A DNA stretch of 64,000 nt from Streptomyces sp. NBC_00249. Its GTDB lineage: Bacteria > Actinomycetota > Actinomycetes > Streptomycetales > Streptomycetaceae. Each line of letters opens with the position of its first letter. Positions within the stretch are counted from its first letter, which is position 1. The notes beneath the pieces were generated by a model. It did not search any database and was not told where the DNA came from. It was given only the letters and a program-made list of their open reading frames with translations. A program made the position numbers and the translations under genes. The stretch is from contig NZ_JAPEMV010000002.1 in NCBI RefSeq assembly GCF_026342355.1, forward strand, positions 806,001 to 870,000, written 5' to 3'. This document shows positions 1 to 7,440 of the stretch, piece after piece.

Positions 1-585
1 CGGGGCCGCCGTGGTGCGTTCGGCGCTGATGCGCCGGCGGCCCGAGGAGGCCAGCTGCCGGCACGCGGCGGGGCTGCGGCCGACGATCTCGGCGACCTCG
101 GCGAAGGGGTAGCGGAAGACGTCGTGGAGGATGAACGCCACGCGTTCGGCGGGCGTCATGGCCTCCAGGACGACGAGGAAGGCCATGTTCACGGACTCGT
201 CGAGGGTGATCCGGTCGGCCGGGTCGATCGTCTCGGCCCTGCTGTCGTCCGCCCGCCCGTTGATCCACTCCGACCGGTCGGGCAGCGGCTCGGGGATCCA
301 TGTGCCGACGTAGCGTTCGCGTCGTGCCCGCGCCGAGCCGAGGACGTCCAGGCAGACGCGGCTGGCCACCGTCGTCAGCCAGGCTCCGGGCGAGTCGATG
401 GCCTCCTGCTGCTTGCGCGACATCGCGTACCAGCGGGTGTACGTCTCCTGCACGGCGTCCTCGGCCTCGGCGAGCGAACCGAGCAGCCGGTAGGCGAGGT
501 TGATCAGCTGACGCCGCTCACCGACGACCACGCTCAGCTCCGGTGCGGACCGGACGCCGTTCCCTGACTCGGACAAGCTGTTCAT
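1..585 (-). CDS. ECF sigma factor, SigJ/ECF41-like (3' end outside window)
   Basis: Extracytoplasmic-function sigma factor that directs RNA polymerase to a small regulon. The 195 visible codons start at the ATG at 585. Region 2 lies at about residues 25-90, with AEDAVQETYTRWY near 41-53 and WLTTVASRVCLDVL near 69-82. The linker contains YVGTWIPEPL, a phrase typical of the SigJ/ECF41 group. Region 4 is at about 139-186, with MTPAERVAFILHDVF and a helix-turn-helix ending in RRRI. ECF41 proteins normally carry a C-terminal SnoaL-like domain that modulates activity; that part would lie off the left edge, so it cannot be confirmed. The gene is divergent from the DUF6220-like membrane protein at 755, and an ECF41-like promoter sits between them. 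The family call is firm; the ECF41 subgroup call is good but rests on motifs only. Confidence 0.88.
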   Translation of the reverse strand, partial: MNSLSESGNGVRSAPELSVVVGERRQLINLAYRLLGSLAEAEDAVQETYTRWYAMSRKQQEAIDSPGAWLTTVASRVCLDVLGSARARRERYVGTWIPEPLPDRSEWINGRADDSRAETIDPADRITLDESVNMAFLVVLEAMTPAERVAFILHDVFRYPFAEVAEIVGRSPAACRQLASSGRRRISAERTTAAP

Positions 586-672
586 GATCGGGACCCCCTG
601 GTCGTTCTCGCCCGCCGCCGCTCCCGCCCCCCTCGACGAAAACCCGGCCGCGAACTGTGGGACGCCGCCTGA

Positions 673-699
673 CCTCACATTTCGCGGGCCTGCGTCGTC
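673..699 (+). promoter_or_regulatory. ECF41-type promoter candidate
   Basis: The -35-like CCTCACA at 673-679 is followed by exactly 16 bases and then CGTC at 696-699. The published ECF41 promoter is TGTCACA-N16-CGTC, so five of seven -35 bases, the spacing and the whole -10 element match. It points at the membrane-protein gene that starts at 755, which leaves a leader of about 50 bases. This suggests that the adjacent sigma factor controls this gene. The match is by eye. Confidence 0.6.
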
Positions 700-754
700 G
701 GACCGGCGAGAGACTACCGACCCAGCGCCGCAAGGCAGAAGCGAGGACCACATC

Positions 755-1183
755 ATGAGCGTGCAGACGACGACAACGCCCCGGGCCACCGGCTTCGTTC
801 AGGTCTCCATAGCCCTCCAGACCCTGACGATCTTCCTCCAGGCGATCAGTGCCGGACTGCTCCTGTCCACGTCCTACGGCGAGACCCTGCACAGCGTCGG
901 GGCGCGCGTGATGTACGGCGCGACGATGCTGTACGTGATCGCCGCGATCGTGGCGTGGAAGCGGGGCGGCGCCTCGCCCCGCCCGATCCTGTACTCGTCG
1001 GTCTTCCTCGTCCTCGCCTCGGCGCAGGTGGTGCTGGGCGTGACGCACCAGCCCGCGCTGCACGTCCCGCTGGGCGTCCTGATGTTCGGGCTGAGCGTGC
1101 TGGATCTGGGCCGGGTCCTGTTCGGCGCCGCCTCCGGGGCGGCCGGCAGCAGCGTCCGGCGTGACGCCGAACTCCCCGTGTGA
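755..1183 (+). CDS. small four-helix membrane protein, DUF6220-like
   Basis: Protein of 142 residues with about four hydrophobic helices (roughly residues 12-36, 44-67, 75-95 and 97-118) and a short polar C-terminus. It resembles the DUF6220 proteins that sit next to SigJ-type sigma factors in actinomycetes; no biochemical function is known. The start is the ATG at 755, preceded by GCGAGGA. The reading frame is open further upstream, but the promoter candidate at 673-699 and the ribosome-binding site favour the internal ATG. It is the only gene facing the sigma factor and is the most likely target of it. It could sense or respond to envelope or redox stress, but this is inference from context. 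Confidence 0.75.
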   Translation: MSVQTTTTPRATGFVQVSIALQTLTIFLQAISAGLLLSTSYGETLHSVGARVMYGATMLYVIAAIVAWKRGGASPRPILYSSVFLVLASAQVVLGVTHQPALHVPLGVLMFGLSVLDLGRVLFGAASGAAGSSVRRDAELPV

Positions 1184-1234
1184 TCATGCCCGGACCCGGG
1201 CAAGCTGCCTCTGCCGACGAGGGACGGGGGGCCC

Positions 1235-2647
1235 ATGGACGAGGCGGAGCAGAGGTTTCGCAAGGCCGCTGAACGCGGCGACCCGAGGGGGATGGTGCCC
1301 TTGGGGTGGGTGCTGGAGCAGCGGGGTGATCTGCGCGGGGCCGAGCAGTGGTACGGACGGGCCGCCGAGGCGGGGCACTCCGACGGGATGATCCGGCTGG
1401 CCGGGCTGCTGAAGGACCGCGGGGAGGGCGCCGAGGCCGAGAAGTGGACCCGGGCCGCCGCGGCGGCCGGGCACGCCTTCGCCATGGGGGCCCTCGGAGG
1501 GATCCTCCAGGAACGCGGCGACCTCGCCGGGGCGCTGGAGTGGTACGAGAAGGCGGCGCAGGCCGGCAGCGTCTTCGGCATGTGGAAGGCCGGGAACCTG
1601 CTGGCGCGGCGCAACGACATCGCCGGGGCCCAGCAGCTGTACCGCAGGGCGGTCGAGGCAGAGGGCAGCGCCCTGATCCGGGTCCAGGTGTTACGGGAGC
1701 TCGCGCGTCTGGCGCAGCAGCGCAACGACCCGGCCGAGGCGGAGGCGTTGCTGCGGAAGGCCTCGACGATCGTGCCGGAGGCGGAGGCGGAGGGCGTGCC
1801 CGCGGAGGAGGCCTTCGTCGTCATGGCCGAGGTGGTCACCCACACCGCGAGCCTCGTACGACAGCGCGGGGCACACGCCGAGGCCGAGGCGATGCTCCGG
1901 TGGGCCGCCACGGTCGGGCACGTCCCGGCGGCCTTCGACCTGGGCATGATGCTGGAGCAGCTCGGCAGGACGGGCGACGCCGAGGAGTGGTACCGCAAGG
2001 CGGCGGAGACCGGGCACCTGCGCGCGATGACCCTGCTGGGCATGCTGCTCGACGAATCGGGCCGGGCGGCCGAGGCCGAGAGCTGGTTCCGGAAGGCGGC
2101 CGAGGCCGGGATGCCGCTGGCGATGGACGCCCTGGGCGGGCTGCTGGAGCGGCGCGGCGAACTCACCGAGGCCGAGCGCTGGTACCGCCAGGGCGCCGAC
2201 GCCGGGGTCCAGCACGCCACGATGAGGCTGGCCGTCGTCCTGCAGAAACGCGGCGGCGACGCGGAGGCCGACAAGTGGTTCCGCAAGGCGGGCGACGGCG
2301 GGGACGCCCTGGCCATGCTCAAGGTGGGAGAGCGGGCCGAGAAGGCCGGGGACCTCGCGGAGGCGGAGCGGTGGTACCTGCGGGCCGCCGAGGCGGGACA
2401 CGAGTTCGGCATGTTCCACATGGGGCGGCTGCACCAGGACCGCGGTGATCTGGAGGGGGCCGAGTTGTGGCTGCTCAGGTCCGCCACCGCCGGCAGCCAC
2501 AACGCCATGGCCCTGCTCGGGCTGGTGCTGGACGACATGGGACACCAGGCCGACGCGGAACGGTGGTGCCGGCTGGCGGTCGACGCCGGCAGCCCCACCG
2601 CGCTGCTCGACCTGAGGGCCGTACGGAAAGCGAAGGGGCAAGGTTGA
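1235..2647 (+). CDS. Sel1/TPR-like repeat protein, first gene of EACC1-caspase operon
   Basis: Protein of 470 residues made almost entirely of helical repeats of about 36 residues. They are of the Sel1 type, with recurring phrases such as AEEWYRKAAETGH and AMxxLGxLLxxRG. The series is broken by an irregular stretch at about residues 145-215. There is no signal peptide, membrane segment or catalytic motif, so it is probably a cytoplasmic scaffold or sensor. The ATG at 1235 follows a GGGACGGGGGG stretch. The stop lies 20 bases before the EACC1-like gene at 2668, and the caspase at 3013 ends with the same kind of repeats, so all three are likely one operon. Codon 153 is TTA, the only TTA codon I found in a gene of this window, which suggests dependence on the bldA tRNA. 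The ligand is unknown. Confidence 0.85.
   Translation: MDEAEQRFRKAAERGDPRGMVPLGWVLEQRGDLRGAEQWYGRAAEAGHSDGMIRLAGLLKDRGEGAEAEKWTRAAAAAGHAFAMGALGGILQERGDLAGALEWYEKAAQAGSVFGMWKAGNLLARRNDIAGAQQLYRRAVEAEGSALIRVQVLRELARLAQQRNDPAEAEALLRKASTIVPEAEAEGVPAEEAFVVMAEVVTHTASLVRQRGAHAEAEAMLRWAATVGHVPAAFDLGMMLEQLGRTGDAEEWYRKAAETGHLRAMTLLGMLLDESGRAAEAESWFRKAAEAGMPLAMDALGGLLERRGELTEAERWYRQGADAGVQHATMRLAVVLQKRGGDAEADKWFRKAGDGGDALAMLKVGERAEKAGDLAEAERWYLRAAEAGHEFGMFHMGRLHQDRGDLEGAELWLLRSATAGSHNAMALLGLVLDDMGHQADAERWCRLAVDAGSPTALLDLRAVRKAKGQG
1691..1693 (+). promoter_or_regulatory. in-frame TTA leucine codon (bldA-type control)
   Basis: TTA at codon 153 of the Sel1-repeat gene, in the context GTG TTA CGG. In Streptomyces TTA codons are read only by the bldA leucyl-tRNA, which accumulates late in growth. 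Translation of this protein, and perhaps of the coupled downstream genes, would then be tied to development. Confidence 0.7.
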
Positions 2648-2667
2648 GCGGCGAAGAGGAGGGCGCG

Positions 2668-3012
2668 ATGCGGGCACGGGTCCGGCTGACCGGCGACGGG
2701 GCGGCCGCGGAGCTGGCCGATCTGGCGGGCTGGCTGTCGCGGGAGGACGAGTTCCGCGGCCGGGCGACGATCGAGCGGCCCTCGCCGCGCCCCGACGAGA
2801 TGGGCGCGCTGGCCGACGTACTGGTGGTGGCCCTCGGCGCGGGCGGGGCGGGGACGGCCCTGGCCGCCTCGCTGTCGGTGTGGATCAGGCACCGCCGGCC
2901 GTCCGCCGAGATCGAGGTCACCGGCCCGGACGGGCGGAGCGTACGGATCACCGTGCGGGACGTGCCGGAGATGGACGTGGAAGCCGTGGTGCGCCGCGCC
3001 CTGGAGCGGTGA
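2668..3012 (+). CDS. EACC1-like effector-associated constant component
   Basis: Protein of 114 residues. It has an N-terminal charged strand-rich part (residues 1-45), a glycine/alanine-rich hydrophobic segment near 50-70 (ALADVLVVALGAGGAGTALA) and a C-terminal alpha/beta part ending in EMDVEAVVRRALER. This architecture matches the 'effector-associated constant component 1' proteins, which were described by comparative genomics next to caspase-like and other effectors in actinobacterial conflict systems. The biochemical role is not established. ATG 2668 has a strong GAAGAGGAGGG ribosome-binding site. A TTG at 2644 overlapping the previous stop is possible but less likely. The stop TGA abuts the caspase ATG directly, so translation is probably coupled. 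Confidence 0.75.
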   Translation: MRARVRLTGDGAAAELADLAGWLSREDEFRGRATIERPSPRPDEMGALADVLVVALGAGGAGTALAASLSVWIRHRRPSAEIEVTGPDGRSVRITVRDVPEMDVEAVVRRALER

Positions 3013-4113
3013 ATGCCGCTGCCCGACCCGGTCAGATCCCGGGCGCTGCTGCTGGGGTCCAGCAGGTACACCGATCCCGATCTGCCCGATCTGCCCGCCG
3101 TGCTCAACAACGTCGAGGACCTGGCGAACGTGCTGCGCAGTCCGTGGGGGACGGCCCTGTCGGACCGGCACTGCGTGCCCAGGGTCGACGAGGAGACCCT
3201 TCCCGCCGTCGGAGCCCGGCTGGTGGAGGCGGCCGCGGAGGCGGAGGACCTCCTGCTGGTCTACTACGCCGGACACGGACTGGTGGGCCCGGACGGGGAG
3301 TTGTACCTGTCGCTGCCCGGAACCTCCAGCGATCCGTCACTGATCGCCTGGACCGGGGTGCCGTTCGGGCTGGTACGCCGCACCCTGGCGACCGCCCGGG
3401 CCGCCAGCCGGGTCCTGGTCCTGGACTGCTGCTTCTCCGGGCAGGCCATCGACCTGATGGCCGCAGACACCTCGGTGGTCTCCGGCCAGCTGGCGGTGTC
3501 CGGGACGTGCACCCTCGCCTCCTCGCCCGCGAACCGGCCGTCCCACGCCCCGTCGGCCGCGCGGTACACGGCGTACACGGGTGAGCTGCTGGACCTGCTG
3601 CACCGCGGGTCGGAGGACGCCGCGGAGTTCCTCACCCTGCTGGGCATCCACGAGCACCTGGCGCGGGCGCTGCCCGCCAAGGGGCATCCGCGCCCCGAGC
3701 AGCGCAACACCCGTACCGTCGGCAGGCTCGCGCTGGCCCGGAACCGGGCGTACACGGACACCGTGGACCCGGCCGCGATGGTCAAGGAGGGCACCCGGCT
3801 GGAGCGGATCGGCGAGCTCGGGGACGCGGCGCACTGGTACCGGCTGGCCGCCGAGGCCGGGCACACCGACGGCATGCTCCGGCTGGCCCGGCTGCTCAGC
3901 CTGCGGGGGGACGGCATACAGGCGGGCCTGTGGCGCCGTAGGGCGGCGGAGTCCGGGGATCCCGCCACGATGAACGCCCTCGGGGTCCAGGCGTGGCACA
4001 CGGGGGACCTCCCGCAGGCGGAGGAATGGTTCCGCCAGGCCGCCGACGCCGGGTTCGCCGAAGCCCGCGACAACCTGCGGACGCTGCTGCGGCAGCGGGG
4101 GCGGTCGGCCTAG
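3013..4113 (+). CDS. caspase-like (C14) peptidase with C-terminal Sel1 repeats, EACC1-associated
   Basis: Protein of 366 residues. Residues 5-230 form a caspase-fold peptidase. The catalytic His is His88 in VYYAGHGLV, and the catalytic Cys is Cys140 in [10 protein letters not shown], each after a hydrophobic strand as expected. Residues 255-366 contain three Sel1-type repeats that resemble those of the protein encoded at 1235. There is no signal peptide. Proteins of this type pair with EACC1 and are predicted to cleave cellular or partner proteins once triggered, in a programmed-death or anti-invader response; that role is known only by prediction. The ATG follows the stop of the EACC1-like gene with no gap. 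The gene ends inside the last codons of the convergent NTF2-like gene. The substrate is unknown. An ordinary processing protease is the alternative. Confidence 0.85.
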   Translation: MPLPDPVRSRALLLGSSRYTDPDLPDLPAVLNNVEDLANVLRSPWGTALSDRHCVPRVDEETLPAVGARLVEAAAEAEDLLLVYYAGHGLVGPDGELYLSLPGTSSDPSLIAWTGVPFGLVRRTLATARAASRVLVLDCCFSGQAIDLMAADTSVVSGQLAVSGTCTLASSPANRPSHAPSAARYTAYTGELLDLLHRGSEDAAEFLTLLGIHEHLARALPAKGHPRPEQRNTRTVGRLALARNRAYTDTVDPAAMVKEGTRLERIGELGDAAHWYRLAAEAGHTDGMLRLARLLSLRGDGIQAGLWRRRAAESGDPATMNALGVQAWHTGDLPQAEEWFRQAADAGFAEARDNLRTLLRQRGRSA

Positions 4114-4532
4114 CCGAGGCGGCGGTCGGTGGCGGTGATCGGGACGTCGTTGATGCTGGCCTCGCGGCGGCGCATCAGGCCGTCGTCGGCGAACTCCCAC
4201 TGCTCGTTGCCGTGGCTGCGCCACCACTGGCCGGAGGCGTCGTGCCACTCGTACTCGAAGCGGACGGAGATCCGGTTGCCGGTGTAGGCCCAAAGCTCCT
4301 TGCGGAGGCGGTAGTCGAGCTCGCGCTCCCACTTGCCGGTGAGGAACTCGCGGATCTCGGCGCGGCCGGTGAGGAACCGGTCGCGGTTCCTCCACACCGA
4401 GTCCTCCGTGTACGCGAGGGCGACGCGCTCGGGGTCGCGGCTGTTCCAGGCGTCCTCGGCGGCCTGCACCTTGGCGCGGGCGGACTCCTCGGTGAAGGGG
4501 GGCAGGGGCGGGCGGGTCGTCGGCTCGGACAT
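4110..4532 (-). CDS. nuclear transport factor 2-like protein (DUF1348/SnoaL fold)
   Basis: Protein of 140 residues with the NTF2-like pattern: an N-terminal helix ([18 protein letters not shown]), [17 protein letters not shown] and a strand series ending in [12 protein letters not shown]. The whole length agrees with DUF1348 proteins, small one-domain enzymes or binders of unknown substrate. The ATG at 4532 is divergent from the TetR gene at 4658, and the 125 bases between hold two operator-like palindromes. The gene is therefore probably the regulated target of that TetR protein. The 3' end overlaps the caspase stop by four bases. Confidence 0.82.
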   Translation of the reverse strand: MSEPTTRPPLPPFTEESARAKVQAAEDAWNSRDPERVALAYTEDSVWRNRDRFLTGRAEIREFLTGKWERELDYRLRKELWAYTGNRISVRFEYEWHDASGQWWRSHGNEQWEFADDGLMRRREASINDVPITATDRRLG

Positions 4533-4574
4533 GGCGTACCTCTCTGCGGCGGGGGGGCGGGGGGGCGGTGGAGC

Positions 4575-4592
4575 GGAGAACGATCGTTTTCC
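4575..4592. promoter_or_regulatory. TetR operator candidate 1
   Basis: An 18 bp palindrome GGAGAACGATCGTTTTCC with one mismatched pair. It shares the half-site GAGAACG with the second site at 4611. The two centres are 35 bp apart and lie between the divergent NTF2-like and TetR genes. Confidence 0.7.
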
Positions 4593-4610
4593 GCTTGCGC
4601 CGAACCCTAC

Positions 4611-4626
4611 GAGAACGACCGTTCTC
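4611..4626. promoter_or_regulatory. TetR operator candidate 2
   Basis: A 16 bp palindrome GAGAACGACCGTTCTC, perfect except for the central pair. It overlaps the likely -35 region (TTCTCC, 4622-4627) of the tetR promoter. The -10 candidate TACGCT at 4646-4651 lies six bases before the ATG at 4658, so the transcript may be leaderless and autoregulated. Confidence 0.7.
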
Positions 4627-4657
4627 CACGCAAGGGGAATTCGGCTACGCTGCCTTC

Positions 4658-5185
4658 ATGGACGACGAAGAGGCCCGGACCCGGCTGCTGGACGCGGCGG
4701 AGGCGCTGTTCTACTCCGAGGGCGTCCAGGCCGTCGGCATGGACCGCATCCGCACGGAGTCCGGCGTCCCGCTCAAGCGGCTCTACCGGATCTTCCCGGC
4801 GAAGGAAGCCCTGGTCACCGCCTACCTGGAGCGGCGGGACCGCCGCTGGACGGCCGGCCTGCGGGACGCCGTCGCCACAGCCCCCGACGCCCCGGTGGCG
4901 GCCGTCTTCGACTGGCTCGAGGCGTGGTTCTCGGAGCCGGGCTTCCGGGGCTGCGCGTTCGTGAACGCGTACGGGGAGCTGGGCGCGGGGCCGGCCGGGG
5001 TCCTGGACGTCGTACGCCGCCACAAGACGGAGCTGCGCGCACTGCTCGGCACCCTGACCGACTCCCCGGCCGTCGCCGACCAGCTGCTGATCCTCGTCGA
5101 GGGCGCGACGGTCGTCGCCGCCCTCACCCCCGGCCCGGACCCGGCCCGCCGGGCCCGGGAGGCGGCGGAGCGGCTAACCGCCTGA
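4658..5185 (+). CDS. TetR family transcriptional regulator
   Basis: Protein of 175 residues. The N-terminal helix-turn-helix domain spans about residues 5-50 (ARTRLLDAAEALFYSEG, then GVPLKRLYRIFPAKEALV), followed by a ligand-binding helical domain with WFSEPGFRGCAFVNAYGEL. It probably represses the divergent NTF2-like gene and itself through the two GAGAACG-type sites at 4575-4592 and 4611-4626. The ATG at 4658 gives the standard TetR N-terminus. The open frame continues upstream but would run through the operators. The 3' end overlaps the OmpA-like gene tail to tail by 12 bases. The ligand is unknown. Confidence 0.88.
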   Translation: MDDEEARTRLLDAAEALFYSEGVQAVGMDRIRTESGVPLKRLYRIFPAKEALVTAYLERRDRRWTAGLRDAVATAPDAPVAAVFDWLEAWFSEPGFRGCAFVNAYGELGAGPAGVLDVVRRHKTELRALLGTLTDSPAVADQLLILVEGATVVAALTPGPDPARRAREAAERLTA

Positions 5186-5821
5186 GCCGCGCGGGAAGGT
5201 GATCTCCACGCGGCGGTTCTTCTTGCGGCCTTCCTCGGTGCCGTTGTCGGCGATCGGGTAGTCCTCGCTGTAGCCGCGCACGTCGTAGGTGACGCCCTGG
5301 CTGGTGACGCTCTTCGCCAGCTCCGCCTGCACGGCGTCGGCGCGCTGCTTGGACAGTTCCTTGCCGTGCTCGTAGGTGCCTTGGTCGTCGGTGAAGCCGA
5401 AGACGCGGACGCGGGTGGCTTTCTGTTGGTTGATCTCGTTCGCGATGGCCTGTATCCGGGCGGCGGCCTGGGCGTTGAAGACGGCACTGTTCTCGGGGAA
5501 GAGGACTTCGGACTGCAGGGCCATCATGACGGTCTGGTTGGTCTCCTGCCGCCGCTGCTCACCCCCGAGATCCTCGACGACCTCCACCAGATCAAGGATC
5601 TTCGGCGGGGCGAGCGTGCCGCCCTGCGGGAGTTTCAGCCCTGGAGAGTTGGCGTCAATAGGCAGTGCCGCCGACGCCGACGGCTCGGTGCCCGGAGGAA
5701 CCGAGGGCTTCACCTCGTCTGCGTAGGCAGAGGTAGCGCCGAGAAGATGTGCTCCAGCTACAACGAGTCCGGCGACCGTGATCGCAGCCGCTCCGCGGTG
5801 GTGGCGAGTCTTTCGAATCAT
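5174..5821 (-). CDS. OmpA-like peptidoglycan-binding domain protein, last gene of Tad locus
   Basis: Protein of 215 residues. It has a signal peptide (IRKTRHHRG followed by a hydrophobic stretch, cut near ATSAYA), a proline/serine linker, and a C-terminal OmpA domain at about residues 100-210 with FGFTDDQGTYEHGKELSKQR and NRRVEITFP. OmpA domains bind peptidoglycan diaminopimelate, so the protein should sit in the cell wall. The ATG at 5821 is four bases after the stop of the lipoprotein gene and has a GGGTGA ribosome-binding site. It is the last gene of the leftward Tad-type series, which suggests anchoring of the pilus or secretion apparatus to the wall. That role is inference. Confidence 0.85.
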   Translation of the reverse strand: MIRKTRHHRGAAAITVAGLVVAGAHLLGATSAYADEVKPSVPPGTEPSASAALPIDANSPGLKLPQGGTLAPPKILDLVEVVEDLGGEQRRQETNQTVMMALQSEVLFPENSAVFNAQAAARIQAIANEINQQKATRVRVFGFTDDQGTYEHGKELSKQRADAVQAELAKSVTSQGVTYDVRGYSEDYPIADNGTEEGRKKNRRVEITFPRGSGG

Positions 5822-5825
5822 GGCG

Positions 5826-6410
5826 TCACCCGGAAATCTTGATGGTTGCCGTGGCGAACGTGGGGATGGTGAAGTCAACCGTGTTGACGCTTGGCGGCGG
5901 CGCCGGGAACTGCGCGAAGAAGGGGACCGATTCCCCAGGACCGATTCGGGTGAGGCCGGTAGTGCAGGAGCACTGGCCCTCCGTGTCTCGAAGCACGTAA
6001 TAGCGCTTCTTGCCCTGCCTGTCGACCATGGTGGCGCCTGCTACCGACGCCGCGCTCGCACTTGGTTCCTCCCCTCGCCAAGCTGCCGTCTCCACAAACG
6101 CTTCAGTGCCGCTGTTCTTGATCTGCCCGCTCACCGTGATGAAGTTCCCGGCGTCACGAACAGCCGAGTTGAGGTCCAAGAGGATCCCGGCCTGCCCCTT
6201 CACCGTGGCGATGACTTCCACCGGTGTCGGCGCCTTGCTCCCGTTGGGCACAGGGGCCTGCGAGGATCCCTGCTGTCCTTTACCTTCGGTGGGCTTCGGA
6301 GAGTCCCCCGGCTTGTCGCCCCCACCGCACCCGGCCAGCGTGAGGACCATGACCGCCGCAACCGCAACGGTCGCTCCCCCACGAGCCTTCACCATGCGCC
6401 GAATGCTCAT
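5826..6410 (-). CDS. lipoprotein of unknown function in Tad locus
   Basis: Protein of 194 residues with a lipoprotein signal. A positively charged start is followed by a hydrophobic core and the lipobox LAGC, with the lipidated Cys at 28. A Gly/Pro/Ser-rich linker then leads to a beta-rich domain (VSGQIKNSGTEAFVETAAW, ending in FTIPTFATATIKISG). A CSC motif lies near residue 151. I do not recognise the domain. It lies between the TadG-like and OmpA-like genes with short spacing, so it is likely co-expressed and placed on the outer face of the membrane near the assembled apparatus. Confidence 0.75.
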   Translation of the reverse strand: MSIRRMVKARGGATVAVAAVMVLTLAGCGGGDKPGDSPKPTEGKGQQGSSQAPVPNGSKAPTPVEVIATVKGQAGILLDLNSAVRDAGNFITVSGQIKNSGTEAFVETAAWRGEEPSASAASVAGATMVDRQGKKRYYVLRDTEGQCSCTTGLTRIGPGESVPFFAQFPAPPPSVNTVDFTIPTFATATIKISG

Positions 6411-6440
6411 CTACGCCCTGCCCTTGTCTCTCGTTCCTTT

Positions 6441-7082
6441 TCAGCCCACGAGTCGCACGCTGAATAGCTTCCTGCTCAGTTCACGCAGCGAACCCGGTTT
6501 CAGCGGGTCGAGCCGGACCGGATCCCCGTGGCAGCTGAATGTCACTGCCGGCGAACTCGGCGAAGGCGCGGGCGAAGCGCCCCCCGCAGGTTCCGTGGGG
6601 GTGGCACTCGGAGCAGCCACCACGGCTCCCAACACGCACTGAGCCTCGATCAAAGCCGTGGCCATGGCCGTTCCGTGCATGCCCTCCGTGCCCGGGATCA
6701 CCGATTCCCCCACCGTCCTATCGGTTCTGACCGTGACAGTGAACCGAGGCACATCCGGATTGCACTCCGCCGTCGCCGCGTTCTTGGCTGCGAAGGCCTC
6801 GGCCGCCGCGCAGGCACCCTTCGCCTTCAAGAACTTCCCGGCCAAGATCTTGGTCCAGTCGTCGGGCTTCAGTGCCGCGAGATCGAGGTCGAGGAACACA
6901 CCGTCCCTGGCTTCCCGCCCCGCTGCCAAAGCCGCCGCGTCCGCAGCCCCCTGGGCATCGCTTCGGGTCACCGAGGCCTGGCCGATCACAAAGAAGGCAA
7001 GCGCAGCGAAGAGCAGGCCTGCCACCACCACTACGTAGATGGGGAAGGCCTGCCCGTGATCTCGCGGCTTGCCCAATGTCAC
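6441..7082 (-). CDS. TadG-like pseudopilin/pilus assembly protein
   Basis: Protein of 213 residues with an N-terminal class III-type signal (DHGQAFPIYVVVVAGLL), one membrane helix at about residues 11-35 and a long extracytoplasmic region. SDAQGAADAAALAAGREA is the usual phrase after the helix in TadG-like proteins. The Glu at +5 that is normal in pilins is replaced by Ile. Starting at GTG 7082 gives a four-base GTGA overlap with the stop of the pilin-like gene. Its role would be in assembling or tethering the Flp-type pilus. The family call is good, the role is by context. Confidence 0.75.
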   Translation of the reverse strand: MTLGKPRDHGQAFPIYVVVVAGLLFAALAFFVIGQASVTRSDAQGAADAAALAAGREARDGVFLDLDLAALKPDDWTKILAGKFLKAKGACAAAEAFAAKNAATAECNPDVPRFTVTVRTDRTVGESVIPGTEGMHGTAMATALIEAQCVLGAVVAAPSATPTEPAGGASPAPSPSSPAVTFSCHGDPVRLDPLKPGSLRELSRKLFSVRLVG

Positions 7083-7330
7083 TTGCCGCCGGCCTTGATG
7101 GACTCGACCGCCTTCGCAATCTTGTTGCTGATCGCAGTCCCGATACCGGAGCCCGCGATCGCGCCGATGATGACCACGACCACCAGGATGATGCCCAGGT
7201 ACTCGAAGGCGGTCTGGCCCCGGTCGAGGTTCGCGTAGCGCTTGCGGATGCGGGTCACCGTCGTGTCCGTCCATCCAGTCAGCCGGATCCTGGCCTCTAC
7301 GGACGCTTTCAGCAGCGAGTTCTGTGACAT
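7079..7330 (-). CDS. Flp-type pilin-like small protein
   Basis: Protein of 83 residues. After a basic N-terminal region comes DRGQTAFEYLGIILVVVVI, with the prepilin cleavage context Gly-Gln-Thr-Ala-Phe-Glu-Tyr and Glu at +5, then one membrane helix and a short amphipathic tail ending in KAGGK. This is the plan of a Flp pilin. The leader of about 36 residues before the cleavage site is longer than in most Flp pilins. ATG 7330 has a GGGAGGG ribosome-binding site. The 110 bases before it are the only real gap in the Tad series, so this gene may start its own transcript and be made in excess of the machinery. Confidence 0.8.
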   Translation of the reverse strand: MSQNSLLKASVEARIRLTGWTDTTVTRIRKRYANLDRGQTAFEYLGIILVVVVIIGAIAGSGIGTAISNKIAKAVESIKAGGK

Positions 7331-7440
7331 GGGGGTTCCCTCCCGGGCCGGTGCCGCTGTTGGTTTGCGGACGGTACGCCGTGTCACCGGTCGTTACCAA
7401 GGGTCTCGGGGCCCAAAAGCGGACCCATTGCATGTTCCTT

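Noticed and set aside
2644..2667. TTG 2644 as start of the EACC1-like protein
   Set aside because: It overlaps the previous stop, but the GAAGAGGAGGG site is placed for ATG 2668, and the extra eight residues are not needed by the fold.
874..3276. 800-codon open frame on the minus strand across the Sel1 and EACC1 genes
   Set aside because: Its translation is repetitive Ser/Arg/Pro/Ala antisense of the Sel1 repeats, without a ribosome-binding site or domain. The plus-strand genes have clear families and starts.
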